Shown: in pieces, positions 27,375 to 36,023 of the stretch
How the letters are laid out: every line of letters begins with the position of its first letter
Position numbering within the stretch: position 1 is the first letter of the stretch
Origin: CALCKU01 sp964534845
Lineage (GTDB): Bacteria; Pseudomonadota; Alphaproteobacteria; Caulobacterales; Maricaulaceae
NCBI GenBank assembly: GCA_964534845.1
Contig: CAZHPV010000006.1
Span: forward strand, 13,590 to 77,589
Length of the DNA stretch: 64,000 nt
Direction of reading: 5' to 3'
Position numbers and translations under genes: made by a program
The notes under the pieces: model-generated
Database searches by the model: none
What the model saw: the letters and a program-made list of their open reading frames with translations, nothing else
What the model was told of the DNA's origin: nothing

Positions 27375-27767
27375 ATGCACTCTGCGCATTGGCAAGACGT
27401 CCTAACATTATTTTGTATGACCATTCTCGCAGATGAGAAAGTCTATCAAGAAGAGGTTGAGGCCTTTATCGAGGCCGGTTTGGCCCTTAAGGCTCGGCTC
27501 AGTCCGAAAATCATGCTCACACGACACATGATGGTGGATTGGTTCAAGCTTTACCGCGAAGATCTCGGTGAGATAATGAAAGGCCCTGAGCGGTCGGTTG
27601 TCATTCAAAACTGTCTGGATAATTTGCAAGATGTCCCTGAACGTTCGGAAATTGCCACCTCTCTTATAGAGATCGCGAGGTCGGACGGTTATAAACACCG
27701 TAATGAAATCAATATTATCCACTTGGCGCATAATGCATGGGGACTTACCCTGCCACTCGCCTCTTAA
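27375..27767 (+). CDS. TerB-like helical protein
   Basis: A 130-residue all-helical protein with the look of TerB/DjlA N-terminal domains: an early acidic loop (ILADEKVYQEEVEAF) and a second (RSDGYKHRNEINII), both with metal-binding-like acidic residues. Role unknown; TerB domains occur in metal and stress response contexts. The frame is open to 27333, but the ATG at 27375 has GGAGGGG 6 bp upstream. Single gene. Confidence 0.65.
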   Translation: MHSAHWQDVLTLFCMTILADEKVYQEEVEAFIEAGLALKARLSPKIMLTRHMMVDWFKLYREDLGEIMKGPERSVVIQNCLDNLQDVPERSEIATSLIEIARSDGYKHRNEINIIHLAHNAWGLTLPLAS

Positions 27768-27832
27768 AACCCACGTTTAAAGCAGACCATTTGCACGTCA
27801 GAATAGGCGCAAGACCTTTTATTTTTGAAAAA

Positions 27833-27885
27833 ATGTAGGCCAAGGAGATATGAATCCCCACATCAAGACTCATCTTGGCCTACAT
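27833..27885. repeat. Perfect 12-bp inverted repeat
   Basis: ATGTAGGCCAAG (27833-27844) and its exact complement CTTGGCCTACAT (27874-27885) flank a 29-nt loop. In RNA it would sequester the AAGGAG at 27842-27847. No T-run follows, so it is not a terminator. Confidence 0.7.
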
Positions 27886-27954
27886 CAATGCCTGTATTTG
27901 AAGAAAGATGAACGTAAGCTAAACGGTTTTTCAGAAAGGCATAACAAGCCTTAA
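27850..27954 (+). CDS. Possible 34-residue small ORF (doubtful)
   Basis: MNPHIKTHLGLHQCLYLKKD begins the 34-residue peptide. AAGGAG lies only 2 bp before the ATG, too close for good initiation, and that site is in the stem of the surrounding inverted repeat. It could be a leader peptide or chance. Confidence 0.2.
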   Translation: MNPHIKTHLGLHQCLYLKKDERKLNGFSERHNKP

Positions 27955-28018
27955 CTTATGTTTTGTATAGCCTTTTTTAGAGCCCTGTATTGGTTTTTTT
28001 GATTTTTACTATCAAATT

Positions 28019-28035
28019 TCATGGAAATTCCATGA
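28019..28035. promoter_or_regulatory. Near-perfect palindrome upstream of the Coq4-like gene
   Basis: TCATGGAA, one base, TTCCATGA: an 8-bp inverted repeat 113 bp before the start codon at 28149. It has the form of a dimeric repressor site. No cognate regulator is adjacent. Confidence 0.35.
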
Positions 28036-28148
28036 GGCACTTCAATCGCGTATAAACCCTATTTGAGCCTATCGCTTGCGGGATTTCACTGCATCTACTA
28101 TGATTTAGACATAAATGTGAGGCTGTTCTCATAACCGAGAGCGAGATA

Positions 28149-28976
28149 ATGTTGGAAAGCGTAGAAAAAGTTATGGAAATCGCGACGCCAGACCAAAGCG
28201 GTATTGAAATGCCAGAGAGTCCAGCACGGTCAAGACGCTATCGCCGCCGCCCGTTAAAAGCGTGGCGTCATTTTCGGAAACTTATTGCCAATAAGGAGGA
28301 TACGGAACAGGTCTTCCATATTATACAGGCCCTAAACGGCAAAGCCGTGATCAAGAAATTTACAGCTTTTAAGGCGTCCGAAGACGGACGCGAGCGCCTA
28401 AAGCAGAAACGTGACTTGCCTGCAATTCTGGATGATCATGCACGATGGGAAGCTCTCGAGCAGGGAACATTGGGGCGGGCTTATGTTGACTTTATGAAGC
28501 GCGAGGGTCTGACGGCTCAAGGCCTTGTTGATGAATATGAGGGCTTTGCCAGACAGAAGAATGAAGAGCTGGATCCGGACATTTTATGGTATGGTTGGCG
28601 GCTTCGCGACACACATGATCTGTGTCATGTTTTAACCGATTACGGGCGGGATGCGATGGGCGAGGCCTGTGTGCTGAGTTTTAGCTATGGCCAAAATCGT
28701 GGTTTGGGCGTTATTTTTATTGCAATATTGGCGAGTTTTGAAATTCGCAAACGCGCACCCAAGGGCGCACCGATTTTTCGGGCAATCTGGCAGGGCTTTA
28801 GTGTGGGCAATAAAGCGCGTAAAGTCGCGCGGCAGGATATTATTGCTTTGATGGAAGAGCCGCTGGATGTGGTCCGCCAAAGACTCGGGATTAAGCCACC
28901 GAGCTATTACCCCCAAATACATGCGATGTTTCGGGCGCAGGGTGTTGATCCTTACGGCGTTAATGCGACCTCCTAA
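28149..28976 (+). CDS. Coq4-like ubiquinone biosynthesis protein
   Basis: A 275-residue protein of the COQ4 family, with a polar N-terminal extension of about 80 residues. The family metal motif HDLCHVLTDYGRDAMGE (HDxxH then Glu 11 residues on) is intact. COQ4 is needed for coenzyme Q synthesis in eukaryotes and has been reported to carry out C1 oxidative decarboxylation of the ring; bacterial homologues are found mainly in Alphaproteobacteria. ubiA is 17 kb away in this window. The gene is convergent with a P450 (26-bp gap). Confidence 0.85.
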   Translation: MLESVEKVMEIATPDQSGIEMPESPARSRRYRRRPLKAWRHFRKLIANKEDTEQVFHIIQALNGKAVIKKFTAFKASEDGRERLKQKRDLPAILDDHARWEALEQGTLGRAYVDFMKREGLTAQGLVDEYEGFARQKNEELDPDILWYGWRLRDTHDLCHVLTDYGRDAMGEACVLSFSYGQNRGLGVIFIAILASFEIRKRAPKGAPIFRAIWQGFSVGNKARKVARQDIIALMEEPLDVVRQRLGIKPPSYYPQIHAMFRAQGVDPYGVNATS

Positions 28977-29002
28977 ATTAAGCCCCTAATGCGTGCCACC
29001 GT

Positions 29003-30337
29003 TTAAAGGCCGAGATCAACCATGAGATTGCCGATGGAATGGGTAAACCCATTGGGCAAAATAGTTTGTTCCCCTGTCCAACATATATCGGGGAAACGTG
29101 ATAAAATCTGGCTATAGGCGGCTTCGATCTGCATATTGGCAACACGTTGACCCAGACAAACATGCGAACCTGTGCCAAAGGCAATATGGTCTTTTGCATT
29201 CGGGCGGTGAATATCAAAACTATCGGGATCTTTGAATATTTCGGGGTCCCGATTAGCCGCCCCGTAATAGAGTAGGACTTTTTCTCCCTTTGCGATTTTT
29301 TGCCCTCTGATTTCGCATGTTTGTGTCGCTGTTCGGCGCATATACATAACAGGGGATACCATGCGCACGGCTTCATGCACCATATTGGGGATAAGGCCCG
29401 GATTGGCCAGTAATTGCTTTTTCTGGTCGGGAAAATCGTGCAATAGGCGCATTGTACCGGATAGAGAATTGCGCGTTGTATCATTGCCCGCAATTATAAT
29501 TAGCAGCCATGAACCGTCCAAATAGGCATCAGGCAGTTTAGCGCCGTTGATTTCGACATTGGCAATAGCCGATAGGAGATCCTGTTTCGGGTTTTTGCGT
29601 TTTTCTTTTAAAATATGTTGGCCATATTCGAACATGTCCTGAACGCTGGTCATAAATTGCATAACCATTGCAGGATCAACCGTATTGATATTTATATCCT
29701 CTAACACATATTGTGCGAGTTCCAGCATATCCATCCATTCACGGATTTTTCCGCGGTCGCTCTCAGGCACGCCTAACATTTCACACAAGGTAAAAAGCGG
29801 GAGTTGCGAGGCAAAATTCTCGACAAAATCAATGACGGGGCCTTTTGTTTGCGCCTTATCCAGAAGATCAGAAACTTTCCGGTCAACCTTGATTTTCAGC
29901 TCTTTTACATAGCCCGGTGTGAAATAGGCCATATGTTCTCGGCGGAGCTGCATATGGTGCGGAGGGTCCAGACAAATCATTGTATCAAGTGACGCACTAT
30001 GGATTTTGGGGTGATGGCGAATATCCCCGCTTTTGTAATAGCTCATTAATATGCCGCCCATTTGGGAGGAAAATTTGGTGTTATCGAGGCTCACCGAGCG
30101 CACATCATCATAGCGTGTGAGTGCCCAAAACCCTTCCATATTGGCCTTATCCATAGGGTGCCACATAATGGGAGCCTCTTCGCGCATCGTTTTTAGGGCG
30201 TCAAAGGGTTGGCCGGCGGTAAAGCTCTTACTTATTGAGAGGTCTATGGGGGGTGTTAATTTATAGACTGGATCAAACTCGGGCTTTCTGGCCCCGCGGT
30301 CCTCTGCGTAATTTTCGCTTACCAGTTCAAGGGTCAC
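29003..30337 (-). CDS. Cytochrome P450
   Basis: A 444-residue soluble bacterial P450. The I-helix oxygen-binding motif AGNDTTRNS, the K-helix ExxR (EAVR), MRRTAT and the haem-binding loop FGTGSHVCLGQRVA with the Cys ligand are present. The I-helix and the LIPNMVxExxR stretch recall CYP153 and CYP125-type hydroxylases of alkanes or sterols, but the haem loop differs from CYP153, so the substrate is open. The frame is open to 30418; the GTG at 30337 has GGAG 8 bp upstream and begins at a normal P450 N-terminus. No ferredoxin or reductase gene is adjacent. Confidence 0.9.
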   Translation of the reverse strand: MTLELVSENYAEDRGARKPEFDPVYKLTPPIDLSISKSFTAGQPFDALKTMREEAPIMWHPMDKANMEGFWALTRYDDVRSVSLDNTKFSSQMGGILMSYYKSGDIRHHPKIHSASLDTMICLDPPHHMQLRREHMAYFTPGYVKELKIKVDRKVSDLLDKAQTKGPVIDFVENFASQLPLFTLCEMLGVPESDRGKIREWMDMLELAQYVLEDININTVDPAMVMQFMTSVQDMFEYGQHILKEKRKNPKQDLLSAIANVEINGAKLPDAYLDGSWLLIIIAGNDTTRNSLSGTMRLLHDFPDQKKQLLANPGLIPNMVHEAVRMVSPVMYMRRTATQTCEIRGQKIAKGEKVLLYYGAANRDPEIFKDPDSFDIHRPNAKDHIAFGTGSHVCLGQRVANMQIEAAYSQILSRFPDICWTGEQTILPNGFTHSIGNLMVDLGL

Positions 30338-30513
30338 ATATGTCTCCGTTTTACGTGGGGTTTCGGGTGTTTTATGATGATGCCATCTTGTCTTATTTAT
30401 ATTTAAACACAAGCACACAAAATTGTAGAACCTGCAAATATAGATGCATAGCGACTATCCTTGTTTAGGTATAAAATCATTGCATTTTAGCATTGGGGAC
30501 ATTAGGGCAGCCT

Positions 30514-31353
30514 ATGACTGATTTTCAACGTCTATCCGGTTTGGGGCAGGTCGCCGATAATTATAACGCGCTCTTTTGCGATATTTGGGGTGTTGTCCAT
30601 AATGGGCGCATTCCTTTTGCCGAAGCTATAGATGCGTTAGAGCGTTTTCGTTCGGAGCGCGGGCCTGTCATTTTGATTTCCAACTCGCCGCGCCCGTCCA
30701 TTGCCATACCCTTACAATTTCGCCAAATTGGGATATTGGCTGAACCGTGGGATGCTATTGTGACCTCTGGTGACGCTATAATTGATGAACTCGCTCGCCG
30801 CGCGCCAGGTCCTGCTTTTAAACTCGGGCCGGAACGTGACGACGTATTATATGAAAATCTGGACCTGAATTTCAGCGATCTTGCAGACGCGCATTTTATT
30901 TCCTGTACCGGTCTTTTTAATGATGATGAGGAAACACCGGATGACTATAAGGCGCTTTTGCTTCAAGCGCGCGATCTGGGTTTGCCTCTTATATGTGCCA
31001 ACCCAGATATTAAGGTGAAACGGGGCGATAAAATAATTTTTTGCGGAGGCGCTATTGCTCAACTTTACGAAAAGCTGGGCGGAGAGGTGATCCATGCCGG
31101 TAAGCCACATCCGCCTATTTACCGGCTTTGCCGCGCATGGCTTGCAGAAATTTTAGGATATAATCTGGCATCTGACAGGATATTGGCGATTGGCGATAAT
31201 ATCTTCACAGACCTGTTAGGCGCGCAACAAGAAGACCTAGACTGCCTGTTTATCGCTGACGGTGTACACTCTGATAAAGCCGAACAATTAAAGGCATTAT
31301 TAGTTGAGCATAAAATACAGGCACGCTATATGTCTTCCATGCTGTCATGGTAA
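30514..31353 (+). CDS. TIGR01459-type HAD hydrolase (subfamily IIA)
   Basis: A 279-residue haloacid-dehalogenase superfamily protein. Motif I FCDIWGVVHNG, motif II LISNSPRPS, and the C-terminal IGDNIFTDLLGA (motif IV) are visible; the cap is between motifs II and III. This alphaproteobacterial family is often found near ribF, as here, and is presumed a sugar- or nucleotide-phosphatase. ATG at 30514 with AGGGCAG site preferred over the upstream TTG. Followed on the same strand by MaoC (31 bp) and ribF (14 bp). Confidence 0.88.
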   Translation: MTDFQRLSGLGQVADNYNALFCDIWGVVHNGRIPFAEAIDALERFRSERGPVILISNSPRPSIAIPLQFRQIGILAEPWDAIVTSGDAIIDELARRAPGPAFKLGPERDDVLYENLDLNFSDLADAHFISCTGLFNDDEETPDDYKALLLQARDLGLPLICANPDIKVKRGDKIIFCGGAIAQLYEKLGGEVIHAGKPHPPIYRLCRAWLAEILGYNLASDRILAIGDNIFTDLLGAQQEDLDCLFIADGVHSDKAEQLKALLVEHKIQARYMSSMLSW

Positions 31354-31384
31354 TGTGTGATCGATTGGGATACGGAAAAGGGTA

Positions 31385-31822
31385 ATGGCTGAAACAGTTA
31401 AATATTATCTGGAAGATCTTGAAGTGGGTATGGAAGCCACCACTGAAATGATCATTACCGGCGAAAAAATAGATGCTTTTGCGGATATTATTGGCGATCA
31501 CAATCCTATCCATGTCGACGCGGAATTTGCCAAGACAACCCAGTTTGGACAACGTATCGCGCATGGTGCGCTTTCGGCTTCTCTGATTTCGGCGGTATTG
31601 GGCAATGATCTGCCTGGGCCTGGGGCTGTTTTTGTCGAGCTGAATTTACGGTTTCGTCGTCCGGCCTTTATTGGCGATAGAGTGATAGCCGTGGCAAAAG
31701 TAGCCGAGATTAATCCGCGAAACGGACGCGTAAAGATGAAATGCTATTGTGAGGTCAATGGTAAGCAGATTTGTCGCGGTGATGCGGGTGTTGTGGTGAA
31801 GAAACGCCCTGCGAGTGAATAA
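31385..31822 (+). CDS. MaoC-type (R)-specific enoyl-CoA hydratase
   Basis: A 145-residue single hot-dog protein. The catalytic region FADIIGDHNPIHVDAEFAKTT carries the Asp-His dyad, and FGQRIAHGALSASLIS completes the family pattern of PhaJ-like hydratases that convert (R)-3-hydroxyacyl-CoA and trans-2-enoyl-CoA. Possibly linked to fatty-acid or PHA metabolism. In an apparent operon with the HAD hydrolase and ribF. Confidence 0.9.
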   Translation: MAETVKYYLEDLEVGMEATTEMIITGEKIDAFADIIGDHNPIHVDAEFAKTTQFGQRIAHGALSASLISAVLGNDLPGPGAVFVELNLRFRRPAFIGDRVIAVAKVAEINPRNGRVKMKCYCEVNGKQICRGDAGVVVKKRPASE

Positions 31823-31836
31823 GCGGCCCCCGTCTT

Positions 31837-32769
31837 GTGAAGACCCTCCAGACCTATAAGGACCTTAAGCCATCAGAAAAGGGCGCGGTGATAGCGCTTG
31901 GTAATTTTGACGGTTTGCACAGGGGACATCAGGCAGTTATTTCGCAAGCGCGGAGTTTAGCTGATGATTTGGGTGCGCCTTTGGGCATCGGGCTTTTCAG
32001 GCCGCATCCCTATAGATTTTTTAAACCCGATGCGCCCCCGTTCCGTCTCATGAGTGCAGAAATAAGAGAGCGGATAATGCCAAGCCTCGGTGTGGATTTT
32101 CTCTATGAAATTCCCTTTAACGATGATCTGCGCGAAATGGATGATACGCAATTTGTCGAAACGGTTTTGCATCAGGGTCTGGGGATAGTGCATGTCGTTG
32201 TAGGTAAGGATTACGGATTTGGAAAAAATCGCTGCGGGACTGTCGAGAGCCTGACGCGGCTCTGCGCAGAACGCGGCATAGGCATTAATACCCTTGAGCT
32301 GGTCGGATTGCACCGTTTTTACGGTAAATATGGCAGCACAGATATTCGCAAGGCGTTAGAGCAGGGTGATGTCTTTCACGCCGCCCATATGCTTTCGCGC
32401 CCGTGGTGCGTAGGGGGTCTGGTACAAAAAGGGGAGCAGCGCGGACGTACAATTAACTTCCCGACAGCCAATCTCGATTTTGCTGACCTCATCCGGCCAA
32501 AATTCGGTGTGTATGCTGTGGAAGTCCGTCTTGCTGACGGCACGCATAAATACGGCGTGGCCAATACGGGTAATAGGCCAACAGTCGGCGGAGAACAGGC
32601 GCGGCTCGAAGTCCATATTTTTGATTTTGACGCGGACATTTATGGACAATATTTAGAGGTTGATTTCCGGTGCTTTATTCGAGCCGAACAAAAATTTGAG
32701 AACTTCGAGGCCCTTAAAGAGCAGATTGCCAAGGACGCCCTTAGCGCACGTGCCATATTTTCTTTGTAG
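31837..32769 (+). CDS. ribF: Bifunctional riboflavin kinase/FAD synthetase
   Basis: A 310-residue enzyme making FMN from riboflavin and FAD from FMN. The N-terminal nucleotidyltransferase domain has ALGNFDGLHRGHQ (HxGH-like) and GKDYGFGKNRCG; the C-terminal kinase domain has GRTINFPTANL and ends in a riboflavin-kinase fold. GTG start 14 bp after the MaoC stop. FMN is also the LOV chromophore, although no link is implied. Confidence 0.96.
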   Translation: MKTLQTYKDLKPSEKGAVIALGNFDGLHRGHQAVISQARSLADDLGAPLGIGLFRPHPYRFFKPDAPPFRLMSAEIRERIMPSLGVDFLYEIPFNDDLREMDDTQFVETVLHQGLGIVHVVVGKDYGFGKNRCGTVESLTRLCAERGIGINTLELVGLHRFYGKYGSTDIRKALEQGDVFHAAHMLSRPWCVGGLVQKGEQRGRTINFPTANLDFADLIRPKFGVYAVEVRLADGTHKYGVANTGNRPTVGGEQARLEVHIFDFDADIYGQYLEVDFRCFIRAEQKFENFEALKEQIAKDALSARAIFSL

Positions 32770-32857
32770 CGTTAAGGGCGCGGGAATTAGGCTATATTAT
32801 GAAGGCTCGACTTTGCTGATCATGAAATCTACGATTTTACCGGAATGATAACCCGGA

Positions 32858-34132
32858 TTATTTCAAGGCGTGATGGGCAATATCGCGCCGGCAAAACCCT
32901 TCCGGCCAGTCAATATCTTCATCAATCGCCGTGTAAGCGATATTTACAGCCTTTTTAAGGCTTCCCGCTTTGGCGGTAATATTTAGAACCCGACCACCTG
33001 AGGCACATAGGGCTCCAGCCTCATTGCGGCGCGTACCAGCGTGAAAAATGACGACATCCTCGCGCGTATTCGCCTTTTCAATTCCGCTAATTTCAGACCC
33101 TTTTTTATAAGTCCCCGGATAGCCTTTAGTGGCCATGACGACATTGATAACCGGCTTTTTATCCCAGACAGGCGCTTCGAGCTTATCCAGTTTTTGCTCT
33201 ATAGCGGCTTGGAAAATTTCGACGATATCTGTCTCGAGGCGGCGCATCAGGACCTGACATTCCGGATCGCCAAACCGGCAATTATATTCGATAAGCTTGG
33301 GGCCGTCCTGCGTCATCATCAAGCCGGCAAATAGGACACCTATAAAGGGGGTGCCATCTTTTGCCATGCCGTCAATTGTCGGTTGGATGATAGTTTTAAG
33401 CACTTTGTTCGTCTCTCTTTTCCCAAATATCGGCGCAGGTGAATAGGCACCCATACCCCCTGTATTGGGCCCCTTATCACCATCATAAGCCCGTTTGTGA
33501 TCTTGGGCTCCAATCAAGGGGAGGGCGGTTTTACCGTCTGAAATTGCGAAAAAACTAACCTCTTGGCCTTGCATAAATTCTTCAATGACGACCTGCTCGC
33601 TGGCCTTGCCAAATTTGCCGGAGAAAAAGGCTTTTAGCTCCGCATTCGCCGTTTTTAAGTCCTCGGCGATCACCACACCTTTTCCGGCGGCCAGACCGTC
33701 AGCCTTTATGACATAAGGCGGGGTCATTGTTTTGAGGAAGGCCTTGGCGGGTTTGATGTCGCTAAAGACACCGTAATCTGCCGTTGGAATATTATAGCGT
33801 TTGCAAAAATCCTTGGTAAAGGCTTTGGAGCTTTCAAGCTGGGCGGCGGCCTGGGTCGGGCCGAAAGCTTTTACTCCTATTTTCGTGAGCTCATCAACCA
33901 GCCCTAAAGCCAAGGGCTGTTCCGGGCCGACAATTACAAGGTCAAATCCGTCGCGGCGCACTAAGGCGATAAGCCCGGTAATGTCATCGGCGGCGATATC
34001 AACACAGCCTGCGATTTCGGCCATTCCGGCATTGCCGGGCGCGCATATCAGCGTCTCGACATTTTTATTTTGCAGGATTTTCCAAGCGAGGGCATGTTCG
34101 CGCCCGCCAGAGCCTATCAACAAGACTTTCAT
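32858..34132 (-). CDS. purD: Phosphoribosylamine-glycine ligase
   Basis: A 424-residue ATP-grasp enzyme of the second step in purine synthesis. N-terminal VLLIGSGGREHALAWK, ATP-grasp segments KADGLAAGKGVV and QDHKRAYDGDKGPNTGGMGAYSP, and LIEYNCRFGDPECQ are diagnostic. Length matches E. coli PurD (429). The gene is convergent with ribF and divergent from xseA. Confidence 0.97.
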   Translation of the reverse strand: MKVLLIGSGGREHALAWKILQNKNVETLICAPGNAGMAEIAGCVDIAADDITGLIALVRRDGFDLVIVGPEQPLALGLVDELTKIGVKAFGPTQAAAQLESSKAFTKDFCKRYNIPTADYGVFSDIKPAKAFLKTMTPPYVIKADGLAAGKGVVIAEDLKTANAELKAFFSGKFGKASEQVVIEEFMQGQEVSFFAISDGKTALPLIGAQDHKRAYDGDKGPNTGGMGAYSPAPIFGKRETNKVLKTIIQPTIDGMAKDGTPFIGVLFAGLMMTQDGPKLIEYNCRFGDPECQVLMRRLETDIVEIFQAAIEQKLDKLEAPVWDKKPVINVVMATKGYPGTYKKGSEISGIEKANTREDVVIFHAGTRRNEAGALCASGGRVLNITAKAGSLKKAVNIAYTAIDEDIDWPEGFCRRDIAHHALK

Positions 34133-34252
34133 AATTTGTCCTAATCTGTGATTCCTTGCGGCGAGTTTTAGTCTATAACCGAAGACGAATCCAATATGAA
34201 AGCGGAAATAAAGCTCCGTTTCACGATCAGATAAGAGGAAAAGGCCATATAT

Positions 34253-35767
34253 GTGTCAGGTGACAGGGTGATAGAAAATTCCAAGCCGGAAAACGCAGCA
34301 TCTTTGACGAATGTGCATGAGTTTACCGTTTCTGAATTGGCCAATGATTTAAAGCGCACTATCGAGCGGACTTACGGCCATGTCCGCGTGCGCGGGGAGT
34401 TGGGACGTGTGACCATTGCAAAGTCCGGCCATTGCTATTTGGACGTTAAGGACGACAAGGCCGTGATTAATTCCATCATTTGGAAAGGGGTTATGGGCCG
34501 CCTGAGCATGCGTCCGGAAGAGGGTATGGAGGTCATTTGCGAAGGCAAGCTGTCAAGCTATCCTGGACGATCAAATTACCAGCTTATTATTGATAAAATG
34601 GAGCTGGCGGGTGCGGGTGCACTCATGGCGCTATTTGAGAAGCGCAAGAAAATGCTGGCAGCTGAGGGTCTGTTTGATCAAGACCGTAAGCGTGAGCTGC
34701 CCTTTTTGCCAAAAACGATTGGCGTTGTCACATCTCCGACAGGGTCGGTTATTCGCGATATTCTCCACCGCATTTCGGACCGTTTTCCTTCTCATGTCGT
34801 TGTGTGGCCGGTTTTGGTACAGGGCGAGAAAGCTGCCGATCAGATTGCTGCGGCGATTACCGGATTTAATCATGCGCATAAAGACGGCGGGTTTCCTAAA
34901 CCCGATGTTCTTATTGTGGCTCGCGGGGGTGGGTCGATGGAAGATTTGTGGTGTTTTAACGAGGAGCGTGTCGCGCGGGCGGCGGCGGCCTCGGATATCC
35001 CGATAATTTCCGCGATCGGGCATGAGACGGACTGGACACTTATCGACTTTGTGGTCGATTACCGCGCTCCCACACCGACAGGTGCAGCCGAAGTGGCAGT
35101 GCCTGTTCTTGCTGATTATTTAGTGACTGTACAGGATTACGGTGTGCGCCTGTCTCGGGGTTTAACTCGAAATTTGGGTGAAAAACGAGCCGGGCTAACA
35201 GCGGCAAAAATGCCCAAGCTTGAAGCGGTCTTAGCGCCTCCAAGACAGAGGCTTGATCTGGCTCGCCTGCCAAACCCGGAGCTATTATTAGCTCCGAAAA
35301 TTCAAAAATTGGCACTGATGAGCGCCCGGATTCCGGCTTTGGGTCAATTGTTAAACCAGCCGCAAAACCGTCTAAACCTGCTGTCGGCACGCTTGCGTCC
35401 TGATACTCTCAAGACAAGAACCCGGCACCATTCTGAAAAGCTTAGCGCAGTGTCTGGCCGGGCCCGCCAAGCGATTGAACGTAAATTGAGTGCGCAAACA
35501 GACAGGCTGGTGCGAGCATCGGCTTTGCTGGAGGCTTATAGCTATCAAGGCGTTCTGGCGCGAGGCTATGCTCTTGTGACGACGGGTGAGGGTGAGCTTG
35601 TTCGCACGTCAAAATCTCTTAAATCCGGCCAAGAGGTCACGCTGAGCTTTCATGACGGTACGCAACAGGCGGTTATTAATGACGGCGCAAAGTCGCCGCG
35701 GCCCGTGCGTTCAAAAAAGGCCAAGCCATCTGGTAGCGGTAAGAAAATACAGCCTGACCTCTTTTGA
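34253..35767 (+). CDS. xseA: Exodeoxyribonuclease VII large subunit
   Basis: A 504-residue protein. N-terminal OB-fold (VRGELGRVTIAKSGHCYLDV), catalytic domain with GVVTSPTGSVIRDI, RGGGSMEDLWCFNEE, SAIGHETDWT and DYRAPTPTGAAE, then a long coiled-coil region. With XseB it degrades single-stranded DNA. GTG start with AGAGGAAAAGG upstream (an overlapping ATG at 34251 leads to an immediate stop). The small subunit gene is not adjacent. Confidence 0.96.
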   Translation: MSGDRVIENSKPENAASLTNVHEFTVSELANDLKRTIERTYGHVRVRGELGRVTIAKSGHCYLDVKDDKAVINSIIWKGVMGRLSMRPEEGMEVICEGKLSSYPGRSNYQLIIDKMELAGAGALMALFEKRKKMLAAEGLFDQDRKRELPFLPKTIGVVTSPTGSVIRDILHRISDRFPSHVVVWPVLVQGEKAADQIAAAITGFNHAHKDGGFPKPDVLIVARGGGSMEDLWCFNEERVARAAAASDIPIISAIGHETDWTLIDFVVDYRAPTPTGAAEVAVPVLADYLVTVQDYGVRLSRGLTRNLGEKRAGLTAAKMPKLEAVLAPPRQRLDLARLPNPELLLAPKIQKLALMSARIPALGQLLNQPQNRLNLLSARLRPDTLKTRTRHHSEKLSAVSGRARQAIERKLSAQTDRLVRASALLEAYSYQGVLARGYALVTTGEGELVRTSKSLKSGQEVTLSFHDGTQQAVINDGAKSPRPVRSKKAKPSGSGKKIQPDLF

Positions 35768-35816
35768 TTTGGCGCGGGGCGCGCTATGTATGATTTAAGA
35801 TATTGATAGGTATGCT

Positions 35817-36023
35817 ATGACGAATTTTTTAAAAGGTGAGGCCAAAATCCATTTTGGGGATAGTGACTTTACCATCATGGAAATGGGCGATTTTATAAAA
35901 TGTGCCAGTACGGGTGAGGCTATTCCGCTTGACCGTCTGCGCTATTGGAGTGCGGAGCGCCAAGAAGCCTATAAAGATGCGGCGGCCTCGCTCGCGGCGT
36001 GGAAAAAGGCTAACCCATCTTGA
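35817..36023 (+). CDS. DUF2093 domain protein
   Basis: A 68-residue protein typical of Alphaproteobacteria (GDFIKCASTGEAIPLDRLRYWSAERQEAYKD). Function unknown. It is 49 bp after xseA, and its stop codon overlaps the TTG start of the M23 lipoprotein gene. Confidence 0.88.
   Translation: MTNFLKGEAKIHFGDSDFTIMEMGDFIKCASTGEAIPLDRLRYWSAERQEAYKDAAASLAAWKKANPS

Larger units (their letters stand above)
27768..28148. other. 381-bp intergenic region with two inverted repeats
   Basis: Between the TerB-like and Coq4-like genes. It holds a perfect 12-bp inverted repeat (27833-27844 and 27874-27885), a 34-codon ORF starting within it (27850-27954), T-rich DNA around 27970-28010 and a near-palindrome at 28019-28035. 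No known RNA family was recognised. Confidence 0.6.

Noticed and set aside
28978..29493. Minus-strand ORF overlapping the end of the P450 gene
   Set aside because: It is a shadow frame of the P450; no family features and no ribosome site.
31823..31836. FMN riboswitch before ribF
   Set aside because: Only 14 bp separate ribF from the MaoC gene; no RFN element.
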